Assembly (NCBI GenBank): GCA_041627895.1 | Contig: JBFKQC010000102.1 | Location: 1-10,026, forward strand | From: JBFKQC01 sp041627895 | Lineage (GTDB): Bacteria > Pseudomonadota > Alphaproteobacteria > Rhodobacterales > Rhodobacteraceae | DNA: 10,026 nt | Direction: 5' to 3' | Part shown: one piece after another, positions 1-5,836 of the stretch | Layout of the letters: each line of letters opens with the position of its first letter | How positions within the stretch are numbered: position 1 is the stretch's first letter | The notes under the pieces: generated by a model | The model's database searches: none | Seen by the model: only the letters and a program-made list of their open reading frames with translations | Told to the model about the DNA's origin: nothing | Position numbers and translations under genes: made by a program

Positions 1-1250
1 GCACCCAGGGAATCGTGCAGGGCACCTACGAGACCTTCGCCGAGGCGGGGCGCAAGCATTACGGCGGCGAGACGCGGGGCCGCTGGCTTTTGACCGCGGG
101 GCTCGGCGGCATGGGCGGGGCGCAGCCGCTCGCCGCGGTGATGGCCGGCTTCTGCTGCCTCGCCGTCGAATGCGACGAGACCCGCGCCGATTTCCGCCTG
201 CGCACCCGCTATGTCGACGAAAAGACCCACGACCTCGACCAGGCGCTGGCGCTGATCGAGCGCTGGACGGCGGCGGGCGAGGCGAAATCCGTGGCGCTGA
301 TCGGCAACGCCGCAGACGTGGTGCCGGCGTTGCTCGCCCGTGGCGTGCGCCCCGATCTGCTGACCGACCAGACCAGCGCGCACGACCCGCTGCACGGCTA
401 CCTGCCGCAGGGCTGGACCGTCGCCGACTGGCGCGCCAGGCAGGAAACCGACCCCGGAACGGTCGAAGCCGCCGCCCGCGCCTCGATCCGGACCCACGTC
501 GCCGCCATGGTCGACTACTGGAATGCGGGCGTTCCGACGCTGGATTACGGCAACAACATCCGCCAGGTGGCGCTCGAAGAGGGGCTGAAGGACGCCTTCG
601 CCTTCCCCGGCTTCGTCCCGGCCTATATCCGCCCGCTCTTCTGCCGCGGCATCGGGCCGTTCCGCTGGTGCGCGCTGTCGGGCGACCCCGAGGACATCTA
701 CCGGACCGATGCGAAGGTGAAGGACCTGATCGCCGACGATCACCTGCACGACTGGCTGGACATGGCGCGCGAGCGCATCGCGTTCCAGGGCCTGCCCGCG
801 CGAATCTGCTGGGTCGGGCTCGGCCAGCGCCACCGGCTGGGGCTGGCGTTCAACGAGATGGTGCGCAACGGCGAGTTGTCCGCCCCCGTGGTGATCGGCC
901 GCGACCACCTCGATTCCGGCTCGGTGGCCAGCCCGAACCGGGAAACCGAGGGGATGCGCGACGGCTCGGACGCGGTCAGCGACTGGCCGCTACTGAACGC
1001 GCTGCTGAATACCGCCTCGGGCGCCACCTGGGTATCGCTGCACCACGGCGGCGGCGTCGGCATGGGGTTTTCCCAGCATGCGGGCATGGTGATCGTCTGC
1101 GACGGCACCGAGGCCGCCGACCGGCGCCTGGAACGCGTGCTCTGGAACGACCCGGCCACAGGCGTCATGCGCCACGCCGATGCCGGCTATGAAGACGCGG
1201 TCGACTGCGCGCGCGAGCACGGGCTTCGCCTGCCGGGCATCCTGCCCTGA
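1..1250 (+). CDS. hutU: Urocanate hydratase (urocanase), 5'-truncated by window edge
   Basis: Urocanase hydrates urocanate to imidazolone propionate with tightly bound NAD+, the second step of histidine degradation in the cytoplasm. The frame is already open at base 3 and reads TQGIVQGTYETF, a conserved urocanase stretch, so the GTG at 15 is not the start. About 415 residues are present of a family total near 555; roughly 140 N-terminal residues lie upstream. Visible hallmarks are the glycine-rich GLGGMGGAQPLAAVMAG segment (bases 102-152), RPLFCRGIGPFRW, and the urocanase signature FQGLPARICW, whose cysteine (bases 807-809) matches the known active-site Cys410 of Pseudomonas putida. The C-terminal HHGGGVGMGFSQHAGMV block is intact and the gene ends in TGA. 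Other hut genes probably lie upstream. The gene converges on rpsI. Identity is very secure. Confidence 0.97.
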   Translation, partial: TQGIVQGTYETFAEAGRKHYGGETRGRWLLTAGLGGMGGAQPLAAVMAGFCCLAVECDETRADFRLRTRYVDEKTHDLDQALALIERWTAAGEAKSVALIGNAADVVPALLARGVRPDLLTDQTSAHDPLHGYLPQGWTVADWRARQETDPGTVEAAARASIRTHVAAMVDYWNAGVPTLDYGNNIRQVALEEGLKDAFAFPGFVPAYIRPLFCRGIGPFRWCALSGDPEDIYRTDAKVKDLIADDHLHDWLDMARERIAFQGLPARICWVGLGQRHRLGLAFNEMVRNGELSAPVVIGRDHLDSGSVASPNRETEGMRDGSDAVSDWPLLNALLNTASGATWVSLHHGGGVGMGFSQHAGMVIVCDGTEAADRRLERVLWNDPATGVMRHADAGYEDAVDCAREHGLRLPGILP

Positions 1251-1261
1251 GGCGCCCTGCT

Positions 1262-1284
1262 GCGGGGGGACAGCGTCCCCCCGC
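1262..1284 (+). terminator. Strong hairpin just after hutU (probable transcription stop)
   Basis: A perfect 10-bp stem, GCGGGGGGAC pairing with GTCCCCCCGC around an AGC loop, begins 11 bases after the hutU stop codon. There is no T-run after it, so it is not a textbook intrinsic terminator. It may mark the transcript 3' end or help Rho-dependent termination. Placement and stability are seen directly; function is inferred. Confidence 0.55.
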
Positions 1285-1293
1285 GCACCGCGA

Positions 1294-1341
1294 CGCCGAA
1301 GGCGGCGCAAGGGATCGGAGCGCGCCGAAGGCGCACGATCC
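1294..1341. repeat. GC-rich inverted-repeat element between hutU and rpsI
   Basis: Two hairpins share the core GCCGAAGGC (1295-1303 and 1324-1332). The first is CGCC-GAA-GGCG at 1294-1304. The second is larger: GGATCG (1312-1317) pairs with CGATCC (1336-1341), enclosing GCGCC-GAA-GGCGC (1322-1334). It lies between two convergent genes. Hairpins of this kind recur between genes in Rhodobacterales as I remember it; only a genome search can show whether this is a dispersed family. Confidence 0.5.
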
Positions 1342-1358
1342 GAAAGCTGCCGGGAACG

Positions 1359-1387
1359 AAAAAAGGGCCGCCCTCGCGGACGGCCCC
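1359..1387 (-). terminator. Intrinsic terminator of the rplM-rpsI operon
   Basis: On the minus strand GGGCCGUCC pairs with GGGCGGCCC around a GCGA (GNRA) tetraloop, with one G-U wobble, and is followed directly by six Ts (the A-run at 1359-1364). It lies about 22 bases past the rpsI stop codon. This is the clearest Rho-independent terminator in the window and stops transcription of the ribosomal operon before it runs into hutU. Confidence 0.9.
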
Positions 1388-1408
1388 TTGCGGGTTCTGC
1401 GGAAACGC

Positions 1409-1906
1409 TCAGCGCTTCGAGAACTGGAACGACCGGCGCGCCTTGCGCTTGCCGTATTTCTTGCGCTCGACGACGCGGGCGTCGCGGGTCAGGAAGCCCG
1501 CGGCCTTCAGCGCGCCGCGCAGGGACGGGTCATAAAGCTGCAGCGCCTTCGAGATGCCGTGCTTCACCGCGCCCGCCTGGCCGCTGAGCCCGCCGCCCTT
1601 GACGGTGGCCTGCACGTCGAACTGGTCCTCGACCCCGGCCACGCTGAACGGCTGGCGCAGGATCATCTGCAGCACCGGGCGGGCGAAGTAGACGTCCAGT
1701 TCCTTGCCGTTCACCGTCACCTTGCCGGACCCGGGCTTGATCCAGACCCGCGCCACGGCGTCCTTGCGCTTGCCGGTCGCATAGCTGCGGCCCAGCTCGT
1801 CGCGCTGCGGCTCGTAGGTGGGTGCCGCCTCGGGGCCGGCAACCGCGGCCTCGGTGCCGCCGGCGACCGCGCCCAGCTCTTCCAGCGAATTCACTTGTTC
1901 GGCCAT
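1409..1906 (-). CDS. rpsI: 30S ribosomal protein S9 (uS9)
   Basis: S9 is a small-subunit ribosomal protein whose basic C-terminal tail reaches toward the P-site tRNA. The 165-residue product has the core from about residue 42 (YATGKRKDAVARVW), the central GGGLSGQAGAVKHGISKAL and the diagnostic tail KKYGKRKARRSFQFSKR. The first 40 or so residues form an acidic, Ala/Glu-rich extension absent from the 130-residue E. coli protein; as I recall, alphaproteobacterial S9 proteins usually carry one. The start chosen is the ATG at 1906, giving MAEQVNSLEE. It overlaps the rplM stop as TGATG, which indicates translational coupling. A strong terminator follows. It is second in the rplM-rpsI operon. Confidence 0.97.
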   Translation of the reverse strand: MAEQVNSLEELGAVAGGTEAAVAGPEAAPTYEPQRDELGRSYATGKRKDAVARVWIKPGSGKVTVNGKELDVYFARPVLQMILRQPFSVAGVEDQFDVQATVKGGGLSGQAGAVKHGISKALQLYDPSLRGALKAAGFLTRDARVVERKKYGKRKARRSFQFSKR

Positions 1907-2370
1907 CACGCGGTCCTCGTGTTCTTCTTGTTCATCGACTTGACGTCGAGCACTTCGGGCTTCTGCGCCTCGTGCGGGTGCTCGGCCCCGGCATAGACGC
2001 GCAGGTTGGTCATCTGCTTGCGCGCCAGGCGGTTGCCCGGCAGCATCCGCTTGACGGCCGCCGTCACCACGCGCTCGGGGTGTGCGCCGTCGAGGATTTC
2101 CTCGGCGGTGCGCGACTTGATCCCGCCCGGATAGCCGGTGTGGCGCCAATAGGTCTTTTCGGCGCGCTTGTTGCCGGTCAGCTGCACCTTGTCGGCGTTG
2201 ACGACGATCACGTTGTCGCCCATGTCCATGTGCGGCGTGAAGCTGGGCTTGTGCTTGCCGCGCAGGCGGTTGGCGACGATCGCGGCAAGGCGGCCCAGCA
2301 CGACGCCCTCGGCGTCGATCAGGATCCACTTCTTGTCGATATCCGCCGGGGTTGCGGTATAGGTCTTCAT
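1906..2370 (-). CDS. rplM: 50S ribosomal protein L13 (uL13)
   Basis: L13 is an early-assembly protein of the large ribosomal subunit. The 154-residue product has the family pattern throughout: WILIDAEGVVLGRLA near residues 15-29, a basic RLRGKHKPSFTPHMDMGD segment around 35-52, VIVVNADKVQLTGNKRAEKTYWRHTGYPGG in the middle and VKRMLPGNRLARKQMTNLRVYAG toward the end. Length is close to the usual 142-155. The ATG at 2370 follows a GAGAGAGTGAG stretch that can act as a modest ribosome binding site. It is first in the operon with rpsI, which starts inside its stop codon. Promoter candidates lie in the gap shared with speD. Confidence 0.97.
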   Translation of the reverse strand: MKTYTATPADIDKKWILIDAEGVVLGRLAAIVANRLRGKHKPSFTPHMDMGDNVIVVNADKVQLTGNKRAEKTYWRHTGYPGGIKSRTAEEILDGAHPERVVTAAVKRMLPGNRLARKQMTNLRVYAGAEHPHEAQKPEVLDVKSMNKKNTRTA

Positions 2371-2403
2371 CTCACTCTCTCGGACTAGCGTCTCGGATGG
2401 CGC

Positions 2404-2432
2404 GGTTTCAGCGATTTCGCCTGCGCCGTCAA
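2404..2432 (-). promoter_or_regulatory. Candidate promoter of rplM-rpsI
   Basis: On the minus strand TTGACG (2432-2427) matches five of six bases of the -35 consensus. A 17-base spacer places GAAACC (2409-2404) at -10, which is a poor match. Alphaproteobacterial promoters often have a strong -35 and a weak -10, so the site is plausible. It would give a leader of about 30 bases before rplM. Confidence 0.35.
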
Positions 2433-2475
2433 TAGCGGATCGAACGAATTTTCTACCTGGATTCAGAGGCTTGAA

Positions 2476-2491
2476 AATATGGTATCATATT
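2476..2491. promoter_or_regulatory. AT-rich palindrome, possible operator
   Basis: AATATG-GTAT-CATATT is a perfect 6+6 inverted repeat; an overlapping GGTA-N6-TACC symmetry spans 2481-2494. It lies midway between the divergent rplM and speD genes, in the most AT-rich part of the window. A dyad of this size suits a dimeric regulator. It loosely resembles metal-regulator (Zur/Fur-type) sites, but the match is not good enough to name one. An UP-type A/T element or chance are alternatives. Confidence 0.3.
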
Positions 2492-2559
2492 ACCCCATGA
2501 TTCCCGGGGGTTTTTGCCCCACGCCGGGCGGATTTTTCGCCGCAGTGCGACAAAACGGG

Positions 2560-2588
2560 TTGACCGAGCGGCACCACATCCCTAAATG
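2560..2588 (+). promoter_or_regulatory. Candidate promoter of speD
   Basis: TTGACC (2560-2565, five of six bases of the -35 consensus), a 17-base spacer and TAAATG (2583-2588, a weak -10) form a plausible housekeeping promoter on the + strand. Transcription would start near 2595, leaving a 5' leader of about 100 bases before speD that contains the hairpins described separately. Confidence 0.5.
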
Positions 2589-2656
2589 CCCGCCCACGAG
2601 CGAGGGACCGATCCCAACTTCGGGGCGACGAATGACCCCGGGGGGGCGCTAAGGAA

Positions 2657-2688
2657 CCTCTGGATTCATCTGCTGGTGAAAGAGGAGG
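2657..2688 (+). promoter_or_regulatory. speD leader hairpin that covers the ribosome binding site
   Basis: The ribosome binding site GAGGAGG (2682-2688) lies 7 bases before the speD ATG. Upstream CCTCT (2657-2661) can pair with AGAGG (2681-2685). Inside, TTCATC (2665-2670) pairs with GGTGAA (2675-2680) around a TGCT loop with one U-G wobble; a GGA bulge (2662-2664) joins the two stems. The fold would hide about half of the binding site, so it could set or regulate SpeD translation. Pairing is seen directly; a regulatory role is inferred, and I do not recognise a named riboswitch. Confidence 0.4.
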
Positions 2689-2695
2689 GCTGCCG

Positions 2696-3226
2696 ATGGC
2701 ACGCCGAGACCTCTTCCAACTGGGGATCGGTCTGGAGACAGGCGCCCATGCGGAAGACAACATGTCCATTGTCGCCGGCGGCATTGCCGCCAACGTCAAC
2801 GATCCGAGCATCCGCGACGTCTTCGACGAGACGCGCGACGACCATTTCATCCGCCGCGACGGCCGGGTCTATGCCGGCACGCACCTGATCATCGAGGTGG
2901 TGGACGGCCACGGGCTGGACGACGAGGCGCGCATCCAGCAGGCGTTCCGCGACTGCGTGACCGACTGCGGCGCGACGCTTCTGCACATCCATACCCACAA
3001 ATTCAGCCCCCAGGGCGTCTCGGGCGTGGCGGTGCTGGCCGAAAGCCATATCAGCGTGCACACCTGGCCCGAGATCGGCTATGGCGCGTTCGACGTGTTC
3101 ATGTGCGGCGACGCCGAGCCCTGGCGCGCGGTCGACGTGCTGAAGCGCGCCTTCGGAACCGACGATGTGCGGGTCCGGGAACTGCTGCGGGGTGACGGGC
3201 TGGTGACCGAGAGCGCCGCGGCCTGA
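2696..3226 (+). CDS. speD: S-adenosylmethionine decarboxylase proenzyme (pyruvoyl-dependent)
   Basis: SpeD decarboxylates S-adenosylmethionine to give the aminopropyl donor for spermidine synthesis. It is made as a proenzyme that cuts itself and turns a serine into a pyruvoyl cofactor. The 176-residue product contains the core HTHKFSPQGVSGVAVLAE, then SHISVHTWPE. Cleavage is expected between Glu116 and Ser117. His122 and Cys137 keep the +5 and +20 spacing of Ser63/His68/Cys83 in the Thermotoga enzyme. The core starts near residue 55, so there is an N-terminal extension of about 54 residues compared with the short 120-130-residue form. The start is supported by GAGGAGG seven bases upstream. 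speE follows 92 bases later on the same strand, completing the pathway step. Confidence 0.95.
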   Translation: MARRDLFQLGIGLETGAHAEDNMSIVAGGIAANVNDPSIRDVFDETRDDHFIRRDGRVYAGTHLIIEVVDGHGLDDEARIQQAFRDCVTDCGATLLHIHTHKFSPQGVSGVAVLAESHISVHTWPEIGYGAFDVFMCGDAEPWRAVDVLKRAFGTDDVRVRELLRGDGLVTESAAA

Positions 3227-3233
3227 CGGGTTT

Positions 3234-3312
3234 CGCCGCCTGCGGCGGCGACCGATGCGAGGGGGCCAGCCCCCTCGCGCTCCCCCGGGATACTTCCAGC
3301 CAGATGAAGGAG
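3234..3312 (+). repeat. Two hairpins plus CCCGGG...GATGAAGGAG tail between speD and speE
   Basis: CGCCGCC-TGC-GGCGGCG (3234-3250) is a perfect 7-bp hairpin. GCGAGGGGG pairs with CCCCCTCGC (3257-3278) around CCAG. After them comes CCCGGG (3284-3289) and a tail ending TTCCAGCCAGATGAAGGAG (3294-3312). The last bases, AAGGAG, are the ribosome binding site of speE. A related tail occurs at 5817-5835 (16 of 19 bases alike). I recall hairpin-plus-tail elements like this as abundant between Rhodobacterales genes, but could not verify it. The second hairpin may attenuate transcription between speD and speE. Confidence 0.6.
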
Positions 3313-3318
3313 CCGGAC

Positions 3319-4173
3319 ATGACAGACATGACCGGATGGAGCGTCGAGCGGCTGCACGGCGACCACGCGCAGGCGCTGCGCGAGGCGCGCCTGCTCTATG
3401 ACAGCGAGACCGCGCACCAGCGGCTGCGCGTCTTCGAGAACCCGACCTTCGGGCGGGTGCTGACGCTTGATGGCGTGGTGCAGGTCACCGAGCGCGACAA
3501 CTTCATCTACCACGAGATGCTGACCCATGTTCCGGTGCTTGCCCATGGCGCGGCGCGGCGGGTGCTGATCGTCGGCGGCGGCGACGGCGGCATGGCGCGC
3601 GAGGTGCTGAAGCATCGCACCGTCGAGGCGGTCACGATGGTCGAGATCGACGCAGGCGTCGTGGCGTTCTCGAAACAGTTCCTGCCGATGATCTCGGCCG
3701 GTGCCTTCGACGATCCGCGGCTCGATCTGGTGATCGCGGACGGGGCCGCGTTCATGCGCGAGACCGCCGGCGGTTTCGACGTGATCATCGTCGATTCGAC
3801 CGATCCGATCGGCCCGGGCGAGGTGCTGTTCACCGACACGTTCTATGGCCATGCCCGCCGCGCGCTGGCGCCCGGCGGCATCCTGGTGACGCAGAACGGC
3901 GTGCCGTTCCTGCAGGGCGGGGAACTGACCGACACGATGCGCGCCTTCAAGGCGCTCTTCACGGACTGGACCTGCTATCTGGCCACCGTGCCGACCTATG
4001 CCGGCGGGCCGATGGCGTTCGGCTGGGGCAGCGACGGCGAGGCGCGGCAGGTCGACCTGCAGACGCTGAAGGCGCGGTTCGCCGCGGCCGCGATCGGCAC
4101 GGATTATTACACGCCCGAGGTGCATCTCGGCGCCTTCGCGCTGCCGGGCTATGTCTCGCGGCTGATGCCGTAG
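3319..4173 (+). CDS. speE: Polyamine aminopropyltransferase (spermidine synthase)
   Basis: SpeE transfers the aminopropyl group of decarboxylated S-adenosylmethionine to putrescine, giving spermidine and methylthioadenosine, in the cytoplasm. The 284-residue product is close to the 288 of E. coli. An N-terminal beta domain is followed by a Rossmann-like domain with VLIVGGGDGG (residues 82-91), VEID ending at Asp111, and DSTDPIGPG (159-167). Asp159 corresponds to the catalytic Asp of the family, and Asp162 helps bind the amine. GGPMAFGWGS lies near the C-terminus. The ATG at 3319 is chosen over the in-frame ATG at 3304 because AAGGAG (3307-3312) sits six bases before it and would lie inside the longer version. 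It works with the upstream speD. Confidence 0.95.
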   Translation: MTDMTGWSVERLHGDHAQALREARLLYDSETAHQRLRVFENPTFGRVLTLDGVVQVTERDNFIYHEMLTHVPVLAHGAARRVLIVGGGDGGMAREVLKHRTVEAVTMVEIDAGVVAFSKQFLPMISAGAFDDPRLDLVIADGAAFMRETAGGFDVIIVDSTDPIGPGEVLFTDTFYGHARRALAPGGILVTQNGVPFLQGGELTDTMRAFKALFTDWTCYLATVPTYAGGPMAFGWGSDGEARQVDLQTLKARFAAAAIGTDYYTPEVHLGAFALPGYVSRLMP

Positions 4174-4185
4174 CCGGCTGTCGGT

Positions 4186-4205
4186 CGGGCATTCAGCCCG
4201 TCTTT
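4186..4205 (+). terminator. Probable terminator of speE
   Basis: CGGGC (4186-4190), loop ATTCA, GCCCG (4196-4200) and TCTTT (4201-4205) form a short stem followed by a T-rich tract, 12 bases after the speE stop. It overlaps the 3' end of the convergent thioesterase gene. The stem has only five pairs, so the strength is uncertain. Confidence 0.45.
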
Positions 4206-4618
4206 GGCGGAATCGAGTAGGTCAGAGCCGCGCGCGCCACCGGCGCGCCGCCGCTTTCGGAAAAGATCAGCACGTCGCCCACGGCCAGCGCGCGGCCGAG
4301 CTTCAGCAGCCGGGCGCGGGCGATCAGGTCGGCGCCCGCGGCGGGCTTGCGCATGAAGTCGATCGAGCAATTCGTGGTCACCGCCAGCGCCTCGGGGCCG
4401 ATCTGGCTGAGAATCGCGAGGTAGATCGAGACGTCGGCCAGCGCGAACATCGACGGCCCCGACACGGTGCCGCCCGGGCGCAGGTTGCGGTCGGTGACGT
4501 GCAGCCGGACGGTCAGCCCGGCCTCGGTGACCTCCTCGACGGTGAAATCCGCGGCGACCTGGGGGAATTGCGCGTGCATGAAGGCGTCGAGCGCCGCGCG
4601 GTCCATCTTCAGCGTCAT
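4193..4618 (-). CDS. PaaI-family hotdog-fold thioesterase
   Basis: A 141-residue single hotdog domain of the PaaI/acyl-CoA thioesterase type. These enzymes act in the cytoplasm as multimers and hydrolyse acyl- or aryl-CoA thioesters; the substrate cannot be read from sequence. The segment LRPGGTVSGPSMFALADVSI (46-65) is the helix-forming block of the fold, with Asp62 in the position of the usual acidic residue and GGTVSG replacing the common HGG. TTNCSIDFMRKP (81-92) and GRALAVGDVLIFSE (108-121) match the later strands. The ATG at 4618 is preceded by AGGGGGGAAG; an in-frame ATG at 4606 is possible. It is divergent from a crotonase-family gene 57 bases away, which suggests both handle CoA thioesters. 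Confidence 0.82.
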   Translation of the reverse strand: MTLKMDRAALDAFMHAQFPQVAADFTVEEVTEAGLTVRLHVTDRNLRPGGTVSGPSMFALADVSIYLAILSQIGPEALAVTTNCSIDFMRKPAAGADLIARARLLKLGRALAVGDVLIFSESGGAPVARAALTYSIPPKTG

Positions 4619-4675
4619 GCTTCCCCCCTGCCCGGTTTGGCCCTAGATGTGTCGGTAAATGCCACGGAGGACAAG

Positions 4676-5461
<786 letters not shown>

Positions 5462-5478
5462 CCGCAGGCGGTGGCGTC

Positions 5479-5504
5479 CGGGCGCGCCTCAGTCGCCGCG
5501 CCCG
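5479..5504. repeat. Inverted repeat at the ECHDC3-like/MbtH-like convergent end
   Basis: CGGGCGCG (5479-5486) and CGCGCCCG (5497-5504) form a perfect 8-bp inverted repeat around a 10-base loop. It covers the stop codon of the minus-strand mbtH-like gene and lies 17 bases past the + strand gene. It may act as a shared 3'-end hairpin; there is no T-run, and chance is possible in such GC-rich DNA. Confidence 0.3.
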
Positions 5505-5725
5505 CCCTCGGCGCGGCGCAGGTCCTCTTCCATCTTCTTGCGCAGGCTCAGGGGCCGCATGTCGGTCCAGACCTCTTCGATATAGGCCAGGCATTCCTCC
5601 TTGGTGCCGGTCTTGCCGACCGCCTTCCATCCGCGCGGCAGGTCGCGGCCTTCGGGCCAGATCGAGTATTGCTCTTCGTGGTTGATGACGACGGAATATC
5701 TTTGGTCGGGATCCTCGAAGCTCAT
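5489..5725 (-). CDS. MbtH-like protein
   Basis: MbtH-like proteins are small partners that bind adenylation domains of nonribosomal peptide synthetases and help them fold or work. The 78-residue product has the full family pattern: NHEEQYSIWP (15-24), the Pro-x-Gly-Trp turn at 30-33, Gly37 and Gly40, Cys45-Leu46, and WTDMRPLSLR (53-62). The three family tryptophans are present (23, 33, 53). A charged tail of about 16 residues follows. The ATG at 5725 has only a weak upstream GCGGA. No peptide synthetase, tailoring or transport gene is visible nearby, so it is an orphan here; its partner must lie elsewhere or it has another role. Family assignment is secure, function in this cell is open. Confidence 0.93.
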   Translation of the reverse strand: MSFEDPDQRYSVVINHEEQYSIWPEGRDLPRGWKAVGKTGTKEECLAYIEEVWTDMRPLSLRKKMEEDLRRAEGGRGD

Positions 5726-5786
5726 GTCAAAATCCGCTTTTCGCTGGGAACAATGGCGACAGACTACACGATCCGCGGGACTTGCG

Positions 5787-5808
5787 CCCGGAATTCTTCA
5801 ATTCCCGG
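5787..5808 (-). terminator. Hairpin downstream of the M32 carboxypeptidase
   Basis: On the minus strand CCGGGAATT pairs with AATTCCGGG around a GAAG loop, with one internal mismatch (bases 5789 and 5806). It lies about 30 bases after the carboxypeptidase stop and before the MbtH-like gene. No U-run follows. It could end the ctaA-carboxypeptidase transcript or separate it from mbtH; the role is inferred. Confidence 0.35.
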
Positions 5809-5835
5809 CATTTCCCTTCCGGCCGGATGAACGAG
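5804..5835 (+). repeat. Second, degenerate copy of the CCCGG...GATGAA tail
   Basis: CCCGGCAT is followed by TTCCGGCCGGATGAACGAG (5817-5835), which matches 16 of 19 bases of the tail before speE (3294-3312). Here no + strand gene follows; the copy lies just past the stop of the minus-strand carboxypeptidase, so it is unlikely to serve as a ribosome binding site. This supports a dispersed element rather than a part of speE. Confidence 0.4.
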
Positions 5836-5836
5836 C

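Larger units (their letters stand above)
2371..2695. other. Divergent intergenic region between rplM and speD
   Basis: This is the only gene-free stretch above 300 bases. Reading + strand it holds a possible rplM promoter (2404-2432, minus), an AT-rich 16-bp palindrome (2476-2491), two short hairpins with T-rich loops (GGGG...CCCC near 2506-2520; GGCG-GATTTTT-CGCC at 2527-2541), a good promoter candidate for speD (2560-2588), two small leader hairpins (GGGA-CCGA-TCCC at 2604-2615; CGGGG/CCCCG at 2621-2640) and a hairpin over the speD ribosome binding site (2657-2685). The AT-rich block stands out against the GC-rich surroundings. The short frames here have no coding character that I can recognise. 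Confidence 0.75.

Noticed and set aside
2586..2888. Short + strand open frame overlapping the start of speD
   Set aside because: It is out of frame with speD, has no good binding site, and its second half is a shadow of speD.
3304..3318. Earlier in-frame ATG for speE
   Set aside because: The ribosome binding site AAGGAG lies inside it and is correctly spaced only for the ATG at 3319.
3079..4125. 348-codon open frame on the - strand opposite speE
   Set aside because: It is a shadow of speE, rich in His, Arg and Ala, and has no ribosome binding site or family pattern.
4499..4675. Upstream extension of the ECHDC3-like gene by 59 codons
   Set aside because: It overlaps the divergent thioesterase coding region and has no homology-like character; CGGAGG supports the ATG at 4676.
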